Virus record (IMG/VR): IMGVR_UViG_3300027704_000008
Coordinates: 1-64,000 of that record
Reading direction: 5' to 3' (one strand)
DNA length: 64,000 nt
Origin: a virus
Shown: positions 56,819 through 64,000 of the stretch, one piece after another
How the letters are laid out: every line of letters begins with the position of its first letter
How positions within the stretch are numbered: position 1 is the first letter of the stretch
The notes under the pieces: model-generated
Seen by the model: the letters and a program-made list of their open reading frames with translations, nothing else
Databases searched by the model: none
What the model was told of the DNA's origin: nothing
Position numbers and translations under genes: made by a program

Positions 56819-57948
56819 TGGCGTATGGGTATAACGGGTATTATCACATGAGGCTGAATCCAGGGGGTCAGCGTCAGGATGGAAGTACAGCAATATTCCT
56901 AGGGAAAGGTGAAGACCGAGTAGCTTGGGGCATTCACTACCATATGAGAAATAGAAATCCAGCCAGCCCAGTGTCAGGTGTCGGCCGCGCTGGGACGCCA
57001 GGCCAGCCCTCCCTGTCCACGCCGGCTGGGCCGGCCGGACCAGCTTTTTTTACTCTAGCGAATACCCAGACAGATCGAAATTATGTATCTCTACGGCAAC
57101 TCTACAATCCAGTTGATCCGCAAGGGATGGTCCAGTATTCTGCCTCTTCGGCGGCGGGAATAACCAACCTTGTCAGCTTTAAACACTACCCCAGCAGCGC
57201 CGACATGGGGCCAAAATATCAAACTAGCGCTATCAACACATATGCTTTGATCCCGGCCATACTCAATAGTACTGCAGATGAAGCAGTGATTACTCCATAT
57301 GGGGATCCCGAGATGAACTACAACGTGTTTGGCGGTTACGGTGTCCTTCGAAGAAGGCAGTATCTGGCATATTCACATCAGGGGTACGTTGCTGGTGGCC
57401 TGTACGGGTGGGTATCGGCTGCAGCTCTCTTTGCTAGCAGAAACCTCACCGCCCCACCCACCAAGACTAACGCCACACTGGGCCTTCCTGGAGGGTCAGC
57501 CCAGACCCCTACGTGGTCCGGTAATATGGATGGATACTCCATTAATGGCAACACCCCTCAATCAATTGAGAGTGCTTCTTATTCCGATAAATCCTTGCGC
57601 AAAAACGGCACCGGCGATTATATATCTAAAGCAGCTTTAATTGAAACTCGATATAGGCAGACGCAGAAAAAAACGCAGCGCAGTGGTTTCACCATATCAC
57701 ACTTTTGCGGATACGTGGATCAGTTTTTTGAGATATACGCTTCAAGGGACTATGTGGCCCGAACCACGTTGCTGAATAAGCGGGTGCCCGCATCGGGGGA
57801 AATCCGTATGAGTCATTTCTATGGTTCGGGCAATGCCGCCTTCCATCATCCAAAGGACTATGCCCAGTCCAGCGCCGGTATTGGATCCATCGCGGGGCAG
57901 ACGGCGTATAGCCCTGGTCCAATCGATGGCGATGGGCAGGGGATATAA
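56818..57948 (+). CDS. Fibre-tip-like protein with G-E-I-R-M-S-x-F-Y-G motif
   Basis: 376 aa. RSGFTISHFCG and SGEIRMSHFYG are two copies of a short motif that recurs in phage fibre and receptor-binding proteins. A short Gly/Pro run at about 55-75 (GRAGTPGQP, TPAGPAGPA) is collagen-like. The beginning YGYNGYYHMRLNPGGQRQDGSTAIFLG has no match I know. Located directly after the S74 fibre gene, so probably the distal receptor-binding partner. Confidence 0.68.
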   Translation: MAYGYNGYYHMRLNPGGQRQDGSTAIFLGKGEDRVAWGIHYHMRNRNPASPVSGVGRAGTPGQPSLSTPAGPAGPAFFTLANTQTDRNYVSLRQLYNPVDPQGMVQYSASSAAGITNLVSFKHYPSSADMGPKYQTSAINTYALIPAILNSTADEAVITPYGDPEMNYNVFGGYGVLRRRQYLAYSHQGYVAGGLYGWVSAAALFASRNLTAPPTKTNATLGLPGGSAQTPTWSGNMDGYSINGNTPQSIESASYSDKSLRKNGTGDYISKAALIETRYRQTQKKTQRSGFTISHFCGYVDQFFEIYASRDYVARTTLLNKRVPASGEIRMSHFYGSGNAAFHHPKDYAQSSAGIGSIAGQTAYSPGPIDGDGQGI

Positions 57949-58175
57949 TGATGGACGATTTTGATATTACTATAGATCACGAGAATGTTATGATGGTGGC
58001 TGGGGGAACCATGATTACGATTGATGTTTCTGGTTTGGATGGCATGACCCCCGCCAAGAAAAGAAAAGAGTTGAAAAAGCGTCGGACGGAGGCCTTGGCA
58101 AGGTACGATCGCACCAATCCGGATATTTCGGTGCAGGTAGCTCACGCTGAAAGTCATCCATCACCCAAGCTTTAG
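57948..58175 (+). CDS. Hypothetical 75-aa protein
   Basis: Starts MMDDFDITIDHENVMMVAGGTMITIDVSG and has a Lys/Arg-rich middle (MTPAKKRKELKKRRTEALARY). No family recognised. It overlaps the preceding stop; 8 nt before the next gene. Confidence 0.62.
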   Translation: MMDDFDITIDHENVMMVAGGTMITIDVSGLDGMTPAKKRKELKKRRTEALARYDRTNPDISVQVAHAESHPSPKL

Positions 58176-58183
58176 GAGATATT

Positions 58184-58939
58184 ATGTCAACGATAGCGCC
58201 TTCGGATTTTTCATATCGCACCTCTATCCCCACCATCGGTTGTGGTCTATGGGATAACAATATCTATGTGAGCCATGCATGCAACACTAAGGGTCAATAC
58301 TATGCAACCCGCACTCCAGATGAAAATACGCGTGAAGCTAATGGAGAGAATCGTCATCCCTATTATCCTTTTATAGTACCAATCGGTCCGATGTGGATAC
58401 ATGGAACGGGAACTATTACCAGGGAGTACTGGTGGAATAGATCTAAAATAGTCGATCAGCAAATAACTAGAGCTAACCTCCAGCGCCACGAGAACCTTAT
58501 TCGAGATTTACTGGGTGATCGTGGTAGTTTCCGTTACGTCGAAAAGAATATGAGTTTGATGTATGCCCGTTCTGAATTAACATTAAAACCTGTCACGGAG
58601 TGGCATGGTCACACATATCCGTGGAGTCTCAATGTCAAAATGAAGTGCACGATTCCTAGAGGCATGGACGTGAATTTTCTCTTTCATCCTCGCAAGTCCA
58701 TGCCCGATAACAAGAAACGTCCAATTTGGGATTCTGCAAGCAGGTCGATATTACCCAACCAAACCGTTTCTATTGATAAACCAGCTGGATCCAAGACGTG
58801 TTACCTAATACCATCCCGTGATATGGTGTGCGGAGATACTAATATGCTGGCTGGAGTGCCATACGAGCAGATAACCCCAACCTTGTCCATTGAGGCGGGA
58901 TCCGAGGGCGGTGCCTTGATTAGGACGTATCAGGTATAG
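58184..58939 (+). CDS. Hypothetical late fibre-operon protein
   Basis: 251 aa. Aromatic and Asn/His-rich (REYWWNRSKIVDQQI, WHGHTYPWSLNV), ending in a beta-rich domain (QTVSIDKPAGSKTCYLIPS). Five cysteines. No family recognised. Last gene before the terminator at 58.96 kb; probably a minor fibre or chaperone protein. Confidence 0.62.
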   Translation: MSTIAPSDFSYRTSIPTIGCGLWDNNIYVSHACNTKGQYYATRTPDENTREANGENRHPYYPFIVPIGPMWIHGTGTITREYWWNRSKIVDQQITRANLQRHENLIRDLLGDRGSFRYVEKNMSLMYARSELTLKPVTEWHGHTYPWSLNVKMKCTIPRGMDVNFLFHPRKSMPDNKKRPIWDSASRSILPNQTVSIDKPAGSKTCYLIPSRDMVCGDTNMLAGVPYEQITPTLSIEAGSEGGALIRTYQV

Positions 58940-58963
58940 TATACTTTACATTGTTACTATCAA

Positions 58964-58986
58964 AGCTCGCTGCGGCGGGCTTTTTT
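58964..58986 (+). terminator. Intrinsic terminator closing the fibre operon
   Basis: AGCTCGC (58964-58970) pairs with GCGGGCT (58975-58981, one G-U) across a TGCG loop, followed by TTTTTT. It ends transcription just before the next late promoter. Confidence 0.9.
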
Positions 58987-58999
58987 GTATTTTTAAACT

Positions 59000-59007
59000 T
59001 ATAAATA
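59000..59007 (+). promoter_or_regulatory. T4-type late promoter
   Basis: TATAAATA, 31 nt before ATG 59038. Confidence 0.8.
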
Positions 59008-59037
59008 GACCCAACATTGCTAACAACGGGACCACTA

Positions 59038-59388
59038 ATGGCACACTCAGAAGATTTCACTATTGACCAGGGAGCTGATGTTACTTTTCAGTTGAGCCTG
59101 ACAAATAAAGACGGGTCCACTAAAAATCTCACAGGTCATACAGGTAAAGGATACATTAAGCAGAACTATGCAGCAGATAGTTCAACCGCTATTACATTCT
59201 CTGTAGCTATACCAACCCCCACTAACGGAATATTAAATCTGGGTTTGACTAATATTCAAACAGATACCATGAAAACGAATGCGCGATACGTGTATGATGT
59301 TGAGCTATCCCATCTTGATAGTGGTGTTAACGTGATAGAGAGATTATTGCAGGGTCATATTACTGTGAACCCTTCCGTCACCAAGTAG
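59038..59388 (+). CDS. Small Ig-like or BppU-like virion protein
   Basis: 116 aa from ATG 59038, the only start a suitable distance after the late promoter. QGADVTFQLSLTNKDGSTKNLTGHTGKGYIKQNY has the strand order of BppU-type N-terminal domains and of small decorating Ig-like proteins in T4-like marine phages, and NARYVYDVELSHLDSGVNVIERLLQGHITVNP completes it. Likely attaches to the neck or fibres. Confidence 0.7.
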   Translation: MAHSEDFTIDQGADVTFQLSLTNKDGSTKNLTGHTGKGYIKQNYAADSSTAITFSVAIPTPTNGILNLGLTNIQTDTMKTNARYVYDVELSHLDSGVNVIERLLQGHITVNPSVTK

Positions 59389-59397
59389 ACATAATTT

Positions 59398-59538
59398 ATG
59401 AAGACATTAGTCAAATCTATTGGGTATGGTAACGCCACTGCGGTTAAAGTAAGTCATGGTAACCAAACACAGGTCAATAAAATAGTGGTTGCCCCGTCAC
59501 AGATTTTAGTTGCAGTTAATATATCAACATCGGTATAA
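59398..59538 (+). CDS. Small 46-aa hypothetical protein
   Basis: ATG 59398 lies 9 nt after the previous stop. The product (MKTLVKSIGYGNATAVKVSH ...) is beta-rich and ends VAVNISTSV. Its stop overlaps the next late promoter. No family recognised. Confidence 0.6.
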   Translation: MKTLVKSIGYGNATAVKVSHGNQTQVNKIVVAPSQILVAVNISTSV

Positions 59539-59541
59539 ATA
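59534..59541 (+). promoter_or_regulatory. T4-type late promoter for the neck-terminase block
   Basis: TATAAATA, 23 nt before ATG 59564, overlapping the stop of the 46-aa gene. Confidence 0.75.
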
Positions 59542-59563
59542 ACCAAAAGGGTTAAAATTAAAT

Positions 59564-60322
59564 ATGGCTTCTATAACATCAAGACAAGGTTTAATCGATC
59601 ATTGCTTACGCAAGCTAGGATCTCCTGTCATAGAAATAAACGTTGATGTCGATCAGATAGAGGATCGGGTAGACGATGCTTTTCTAACATATCAGGAGTT
59701 TCACGGCGATGCAACTAATCGCAGCTACTTGCAATATCTGGTGACCTCGGCTGATGTGACCAACAAATATATATCTGTTCCATCTGAAGTGATATACATC
59801 GTTAATATGTTTAACCTAGCGGGCGGGAACGCCATCAGCAGTAACAATATGTTCTCGTTTAAGTATCAGTTTGCCATGAGTGATTTTCATGCAATGGGAA
59901 GGATTGGTGGCGGGCTAGGTCATTATGCTCAAACCAAAGCCTATATGGAAACACTAGACTTAATCCTTAACGGAACCCCCCAGACCACGTTCTCGCGCAG
60001 GCAGAACCGCCTGTATTTATGGGGCGATATAGACGATAATGATATTAAAGCTGGCGAGTATATAATGTTAGAGTGTTATACGGTCATTGATCCAGAAACA
60101 CACACGTCGGTGTATAACGATATGTTTATGCGAGACATGACAACAGCCCTGATCAAACAACAATGGGGGCAGAACCTTTCTAAGTTTGAAGGAATGCAGC
60201 TTCCTGGTGGAGTAACCATCAATGGAAGAGAGATTCGCGAGGAAGCGAATGGGGAGATTGCTGAGCTGCGGGAACGCTTGAGATCTGAACAAGAGTTACC
60301 AGCAGACTTCTTCATCGGATAA
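59564..60322 (+). CDS. gp13: Neck protein gp13 homologue
   Basis: 252 aa. LIDHCLRKLGSPVIEINVDVDQIEDRVDDAFLTYQEFH and VYNDMFMRDMTTALIKQQWGQNLSKFEGMQLPGGVTING are gp13 family signatures; GPGVxING-type end is conserved. gp13 with gp14 forms the neck that closes the packaged head and receives the tail. Begins the canonical 13-14-15-16-17 order. Confidence 0.93.
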   Translation: MASITSRQGLIDHCLRKLGSPVIEINVDVDQIEDRVDDAFLTYQEFHGDATNRSYLQYLVTSADVTNKYISVPSEVIYIVNMFNLAGGNAISSNNMFSFKYQFAMSDFHAMGRIGGGLGHYAQTKAYMETLDLILNGTPQTTFSRRQNRLYLWGDIDDNDIKAGEYIMLECYTVIDPETHTSVYNDMFMRDMTTALIKQQWGQNLSKFEGMQLPGGVTINGREIREEANGEIAELRERLRSEQELPADFFIG

Positions 60323-60325
60323 AAT

Positions 60326-61213
60326 ATGGCCACTAATCCTTATTTTTCACCTAAGGTAACATCTGAGCAGAATCTATACGAAGACATCGTTATAGAATCT
60401 CTAAAGATGTTTGGGCAAGACGTATACTATATCCCAAGAGAATCCAAGGGATACGATAAAGTCTGGTCTGATGATATCATTAATACGTACAACGATACAT
60501 ATCGGCTCGAAATGTATATCGAAAACATTGAGGGGTTTGATGGAGAAGGTGATCTGTTTACTAAGTTTGGTATAGAGATTCGTGACGCCGCCACATTTAT
60601 AGTATCTCGCCGTAGGTGGAATGCTGAGGTTGCTGTCAATGAGGAGACAGACACTAAACCCTTTTACCGCCCTAGAGAGGGAGATTTAATATATCTTCCT
60701 ATGTCCCAATCTACATTTGAAATACAACGGGTGGAAACAGAAGATCCCTTTTTCCAACTTAACAATTTACCCGTGTTCAAGATGTCGTGTGAGCTGTATG
60801 AGTACTCTGGAGAGGACTTCGACACTGGCATTGAGGATATAGATCGCGTTGAAGAGGTGTTTGGTTATCAATGGCGTATGGTGCTATCTGACTCAGCCTC
60901 GGGGTATATCGTTGGGGAGACGGTGTCTCAGACGCTTGCAACCGGTGCTATTATGTCGGGTGAGGTGGTTAAGTGGGCAGACTCTAGTAATGAAATATTT
61001 GTTGCACACGCCGGAGCCAATGATGGCAAGTATCACGAATTCGCCACAGGCCTTAATGTTGTGGGAGATAAGTCATCGGCATCGTTTGTCCCAAGCCTGG
61101 TACAGCAGATTAATAAGATCCAAGAATCTGATATGAATGCTAATTTTAAAGCCGAGGCTCTGACATTTGTGGATTTCTCGGAGAGCAACCCGTTCGGAGA
61201 CATAGATGTTTAA
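60326..61213 (+). CDS. gp14: Neck protein gp14 homologue
   Basis: 295 aa. NPYFSPKVTSEQNLYEDIVIESLKMFGQDVYYIPR and GDLFTKFGIEIRDAATFIVSRRRW are gp14 signatures. A KPFYRPREGDLIYLPMSQS stretch and the ESNPFGDID C-terminus are also typical. Overlaps the next gene by 8 nt. Confidence 0.93.
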   Translation: MATNPYFSPKVTSEQNLYEDIVIESLKMFGQDVYYIPRESKGYDKVWSDDIINTYNDTYRLEMYIENIEGFDGEGDLFTKFGIEIRDAATFIVSRRRWNAEVAVNEETDTKPFYRPREGDLIYLPMSQSTFEIQRVETEDPFFQLNNLPVFKMSCELYEYSGEDFDTGIEDIDRVEEVFGYQWRMVLSDSASGYIVGETVSQTLATGAIMSGEVVKWADSSNEIFVAHAGANDGKYHEFATGLNVVGDKSSASFVPSLVQQINKIQESDMNANFKAEALTFVDFSESNPFGDIDV

Positions 61214-61982
61214 TCAGTATTTCTACCATGAAAAGACTCGAAAGACAGTTGCTCTATTTGGTTCCTTATTTAATAACATATATGTGATACGAACAGATAA
61301 CAACAACCAAGTGCTCAGCCAAGTAAAGGTTCCTTTAGCGTACGCTCCAAGACGTAAGTATCTTGAGCGAATTCAGCAGATGAATAATGGAGAGGAGTTG
61401 GAAAGGCAGATTGCCATCAAGCTTCCCCGCATGTCGTTTGAGATAGTAGGGTTGTCGCGAGACGATCAAAGAATGTTGCGCTCTACAAATACCGTGAGCC
61501 GCCCAGGAACAACTGCAAATAATAAGATGCGGTTCTATACAGGCGTACCGTATACAATCAACTTCCAGATGAATGTGTACAGTAAAAACCAAGATGATGC
61601 CCTACAAATAGTGGAGCAAATTCTACCATACTTCAAACCTCAGTACAACGTTACCATTAAGCCAATTGATGGGTATGATGATTTTAAAGAGGATATTCCA
61701 ATTACTCTACAAGCTGTTTCTTTCATGGACGATTTTGAAGGATCTATAGAGCAGCGTAGGACTATTATATACACTTTAGACTTTGAAATGAAGACAACGT
61801 ATTATGGGCCCACGGACAGTATATCTAGTATCATTAGGCAAGTTGATGGTATACTGGTGGACAAGGACGGGAGCAGAATGGAAACGTTAAGAGTCACTCC
61901 AACGCCTGTTGGGGTTAGTCCTGATAGCGATTATGGATTTAATGAAGTTATGATATCGGGTCTCGATAGTGCAGGAGCATAG
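61206..61982 (+). CDS. gp15: Tail terminator gp15 homologue
   Basis: 258 aa. FNQYFYHEKTRKTVALFGSLFNNIYVIRTD, APRRKYLERIQQMN, PRMSFEIVGLSRDDQRM and YTINFQMNVYSKNQDDALQIVEQILPYFKPQYNVTIKP are gp15 signatures. gp15 forms the hexameric ring at the top of tube and sheath that docks to the neck. T4 gp15 is 272 aa. Confidence 0.94.
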   Translation: MFNQYFYHEKTRKTVALFGSLFNNIYVIRTDNNNQVLSQVKVPLAYAPRRKYLERIQQMNNGEELERQIAIKLPRMSFEIVGLSRDDQRMLRSTNTVSRPGTTANNKMRFYTGVPYTINFQMNVYSKNQDDALQIVEQILPYFKPQYNVTIKPIDGYDDFKEDIPITLQAVSFMDDFEGSIEQRRTIIYTLDFEMKTTYYGPTDSISSIIRQVDGILVDKDGSRMETLRVTPTPVGVSPDSDYGFNEVMISGLDSAGA

Positions 61983-61983
61983 T

Positions 61984-62349
61984 ATGATTGATGATAAGGG
62001 TGATGGAGAAATTAAATCTGATTTTGATTTTTCTCGAGAGACGTACTATACTCTCGTAGAAAGAGGCCGCGAGGGTATTGACGAGATGATGGAAGTGGCT
62101 AAGAGCTCGGAGCACCCTCGCGCATACGAGGTGCTGTCTAAGCTAATTAAAGATACTGGCGATGTAGCCGACAAGTTAATGGACCTCAACAAGAAGAGTG
62201 TCGAAATTAAAAAAGCCCAGGAAGGTGGCCCTGCTGCTTTACTTCCGGGGCAAACCACTACCAACGTTTTTGTTGGATCTACTGCTGAACTTCAACGGTT
62301 GATCCATCAAGAGCAAGTTAAAGATATAACTCCCCCAAACGAGACATAA
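61984..62349 (+). CDS. gp16: Small terminase gp16 homologue
   Basis: 121 aa from ATG 61984, 1 nt after the gp15 stop. FDFSRETYYTLVERGREGIDEMMEVAKSSEHPRAYEVLSKLIKDTGDVADKLMDLNKK is the typical gp16 helical core that forms the DNA-recognition ring. T4 gp16 is 164 aa, so the C-terminus is shorter, but VFVGSTAELQRLI, a usual family end, is present. Precedes gp17 with one small gene between. Confidence 0.88.
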   Translation: MIDDKGDGEIKSDFDFSRETYYTLVERGREGIDEMMEVAKSSEHPRAYEVLSKLIKDTGDVADKLMDLNKKSVEIKKAQEGGPAALLPGQTTTNVFVGSTAELQRLIHQEQVKDITPPNET

Positions 62350-62351
62350 TC

Positions 62352-62618
62352 ATGAAGTCGTTTAAAAAGTTTACTGAAGCAACGTATCAAGGTAAAAAGG
62401 TTGCGCTGAATAAGCCGAGTGCGGGTGACGTCAAAAAGTCTAAAGTGTTTGTTGACCCGGATGGTGATGGTACGGCGCAGAAGGTAAATTTTGGTGATAA
62501 AAACATGACCATTAAGAAAAACATCCCCTCAAGAAAAAAATCATTCCACGCAAGACACAAGTGTGATACAGCAAAGGATAAAACTACACCAAGATATTGG
62601 AGCTGTAAGGCTTGGTAG
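62352..62618 (+). CDS. Leader-bearing small protein between gp16 and gp17
   Basis: 88 aa, starting MKSFKKFTEATYQGKK, the same leader type as the five genes at 0.1-2.9 kb. The remainder is basic (GDKNMTIKKNIPSRKKSFHARHKC ... TPRYWSCKAW) with two Cys and a short C-terminal Cys/Trp motif. T4 has nothing at this position, but similar small basic genes occur there in T4-like marine phages. Probably a capsid-packaged or DNA-binding protein. Confidence 0.72.
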   Translation: MKSFKKFTEATYQGKKVALNKPSAGDVKKSKVFVDPDGDGTAQKVNFGDKNMTIKKNIPSRKKSFHARHKCDTAKDKTTPRYWSCKAW

Positions 62619-62636
62619 CAATACACTATATATTAT

Positions 62637-64000
62637 ATGCGCAATGATAACAGAAGTGAATCATATAACGGCAATGCCAATATTAAGAAAGAAGGTATAG
62701 AGCAATCCTATACTCAATCTCAGCTGACTGAATATCTCAAGTGTTCCAACGATCCCAAGTACTTTGCTCAAACATACATTAAGGTTATACATCCTGATCA
62801 CGGATTAGTTCCTTTCGATCTATACGATTATCAGAAAGAAATGTTTGATCATTTCAATAATAATTTATTTAATATTGTATTGGCTTGTCGTCAGTCAGGT
62901 AAGTCTATTAGCTCGTGTGCATATCTGTTATGGTATTGCTGCTTTCACTCAGATAAATATGTGGCAATTCTTGCCAACAAGCACGCGACTGCGAAGGAGA
63001 TGTTATCTCGTATAACATTGATGCTCGAAAACTTACCATTCTTTTTGCAACCAGGATGTAAAACTCTCAATAAAAATAGTATTGAGTTTGATAATGAGAC
63101 CACATTAATGGCAGCGGCCACATCCAAGAGTTCCATTCGTGGATTCACAATCAACCTTTTATATCTAGATGAGTTTGCTTTTGTTGAAGACGCAGCTACG
63201 TTCTATACCTCAACGTATCCTGTAATTACAGCCGGCGTGAACTCAAGAGTGATTATTACATCTACGGCCAATGGTATCGGTAATATGTTTCACAGGCTAT
63301 GGACGTCATCGATACAGAAAACCAATACGTATGAACCGTTCAGGGTTGATTGGTGGGATGTTCCTGGGCGAGATGAGGCTTGGAAAGATCGTACAATAGC
63401 CAACACCAGCCAATTACAATTTGACCAAGAATATGGCAATACGTTCTTTGGCACGGGTCATTCGTTGATTAATGCACAGACTCTTATGGGTCTACGAGCC
63501 CAATCCCCAATCGAAGAACGCGAAGGTGGGTTATTTAGAATATATAATCTGCCAACAAGTAATCACGAATATATGCTATTTGCTGATGTCAGCAAAGGAA
63601 GAGGCCAGGACTATTCTACCTTTTCGGTAATCGATATTTCTAGCAGACCCTTTAAACAGGTCGCTGTATATCGCAACAATACTATTTCTCCAATACTCTT
63701 TCCTGATGTTATCTATAAGTATGCGAAATTGTATAATAACGCATATGTGGTAATTGAAGCAAACGATCAAGGAGCTCTAGTGGCAAATGGTTTATATTAC
63801 GATCACGAATATGAAGAATTGCATCAAACTCACAATAAGTCGGGAAAGGCTTCTCACTTGGGTGTGGAGATAAACAGGAAGATTAAGCGCATCGGTTGTT
63901 CTGGGTTTAAGGATGTGTTAGAGTCAGGAAGACTTGATATTGTCGACGAGCACACTATCATGGAGGTGTCTACGTTTGAGGCTAAAGGGCAGTCGTTTGA
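62637..64000 (+). CDS. gp17: Large terminase gp17 (partial)
   Basis: Open from ATG 62637 to the right edge, at least 454 aa. The packaging ATPase has Walker A ACRQSGKS (residues 83-90), Walker B LLYLDEF (Asp178, Glu179) and the coupling motif ITSTANG (about 207-213). The RNase H-like nuclease has its first Asp in LFADVSKGRG (Asp317) and the next acidic pair in VIEANDQG (Glu374, Asp377). This matches T4 gp17 (610 aa), the motor that pumps and cuts concatemers. The C-terminal nuclease part lies beyond the window. Confidence 0.97.
   Translation, partial: MRNDNRSESYNGNANIKKEGIEQSYTQSQLTEYLKCSNDPKYFAQTYIKVIHPDHGLVPFDLYDYQKEMFDHFNNNLFNIVLACRQSGKSISSCAYLLWYCCFHSDKYVAILANKHATAKEMLSRITLMLENLPFFLQPGCKTLNKNSIEFDNETTLMAAATSKSSIRGFTINLLYLDEFAFVEDAATFYTSTYPVITAGVNSRVIITSTANGIGNMFHRLWTSSIQKTNTYEPFRVDWWDVPGRDEAWKDRTIANTSQLQFDQEYGNTFFGTGHSLINAQTLMGLRAQSPIEEREGGLFRIYNLPTSNHEYMLFADVSKGRGQDYSTFSVIDISSRPFKQVAVYRNNTISPILFPDVIYKYAKLYNNAYVVIEANDQGALVANGLYYDHEYEELHQTHNKSGKASHLGVEINRKIKRIGCSGFKDVLESGRLDIVDEHTIMEVSTFEAKGQSF

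Noticed and set aside
56986-57052. Collagen-like repeat in the fibre-tip-like protein
   Set aside because: Only a few interrupted Gly-Pro steps (GRAGTPGQP, TPAGPAGPA); too short and irregular for a collagen triple helix.
1-64000. tRNA genes, CRISPR arrays, integrase or attachment sites
   Set aside because: No cloverleaf with CCA-type end, no regularly spaced repeats and no recombinase was recognised; intergenic gaps are all below 200 nt, leaving little space for such elements.

Overview
The window is 64 kb of a T4-like myovirus genome. The T4 baseplate and neck genes are all recognisable (homologues of gp4, 48, 53, 27, 5, 25, 6, 8, 26, 54, 13, 14, 15, 16 and 17), as are gp32, gp33, an RNase H-type 5' exonuclease, PhoH and a class Ia ribonucleotide reductase. 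Several genes resemble families I associate with marine T4-like phages: a DUF4815 giant protein, the DUF6433-type protein, an EF-hand membrane protein and an Sm-like small protein. No photosynthesis genes, integrase, tRNA, CRISPR array or insertion sequence was seen. The host is therefore probably a heterotrophic, likely aquatic, Gram-negative bacterium, but nothing in the window names it.

Layout. 0-3.3 kb: the end of an unknown gene, then five consecutive genes whose products start with a T4-internal-protein-like leader (MKxFxQFxE), then a holin-like membrane protein. 3.3-11.2 kb: nucleotide metabolism and DNA processing, with nrdA, a GIY-YIG endonuclease, nrdB, a zinc-ribbon peptide, a second GIY-YIG-like protein, a staphylococcal-type nuclease, an RNase H-type exonuclease, PhoH, an M15 endolysin and an EF-hand membrane protein. 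11.2-20.4 kb: a tight block of glycosyltransferases, methyltransferases and a UDP-galactopyranose mutase. 20.4-28.8 kb: small accessory genes and two beta-helix spike proteins under late promoters, ending with gp33 and gp32. 29.9-35.0 kb, on the minus strand: a tape-measure-like protein, a tail-chaperone-type gp26 with a probable -1 frameshift, gp54, an unknown virion protein and gp4. 35.0-59 kb, plus strand: the baseplate and fibre operons. 59-64 kb: the canonical 13-14-15-16-17 block, with one leader-bearing gene between 16 and 17; gp17 runs off the window.

Expression. Two promoter classes are visible. Seven sites have TTGACN-like -35 and TATAAT-like -10 boxes separated by exactly 17 nt, in front of nucleotide-metabolism, sugar and accessory genes; these look like host sigma70 promoters. 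T4-type late promoters (TATAAATA) lie about 30-60 nt before virion genes, on both strands. gp32 has one of each. gp33, the late-transcription coactivator homologue, lies immediately before the promoters of gp32. Two strong intrinsic terminators (29.88 and 58.96 kb) close operons.

Points most worth following up: a textbook T TTT TTC slip site at the end of gp26; gp5 split into a lysozyme-bearing hub protein and a separate needle, with an amidase gene between them; the UDP-galactofuranose cluster; six putative capsid-targeted proteins; a perfect 18-bp inverted repeat inside a baseplate-operon gene; and a 13-bp inverted repeat that brackets a promoter -10 box.
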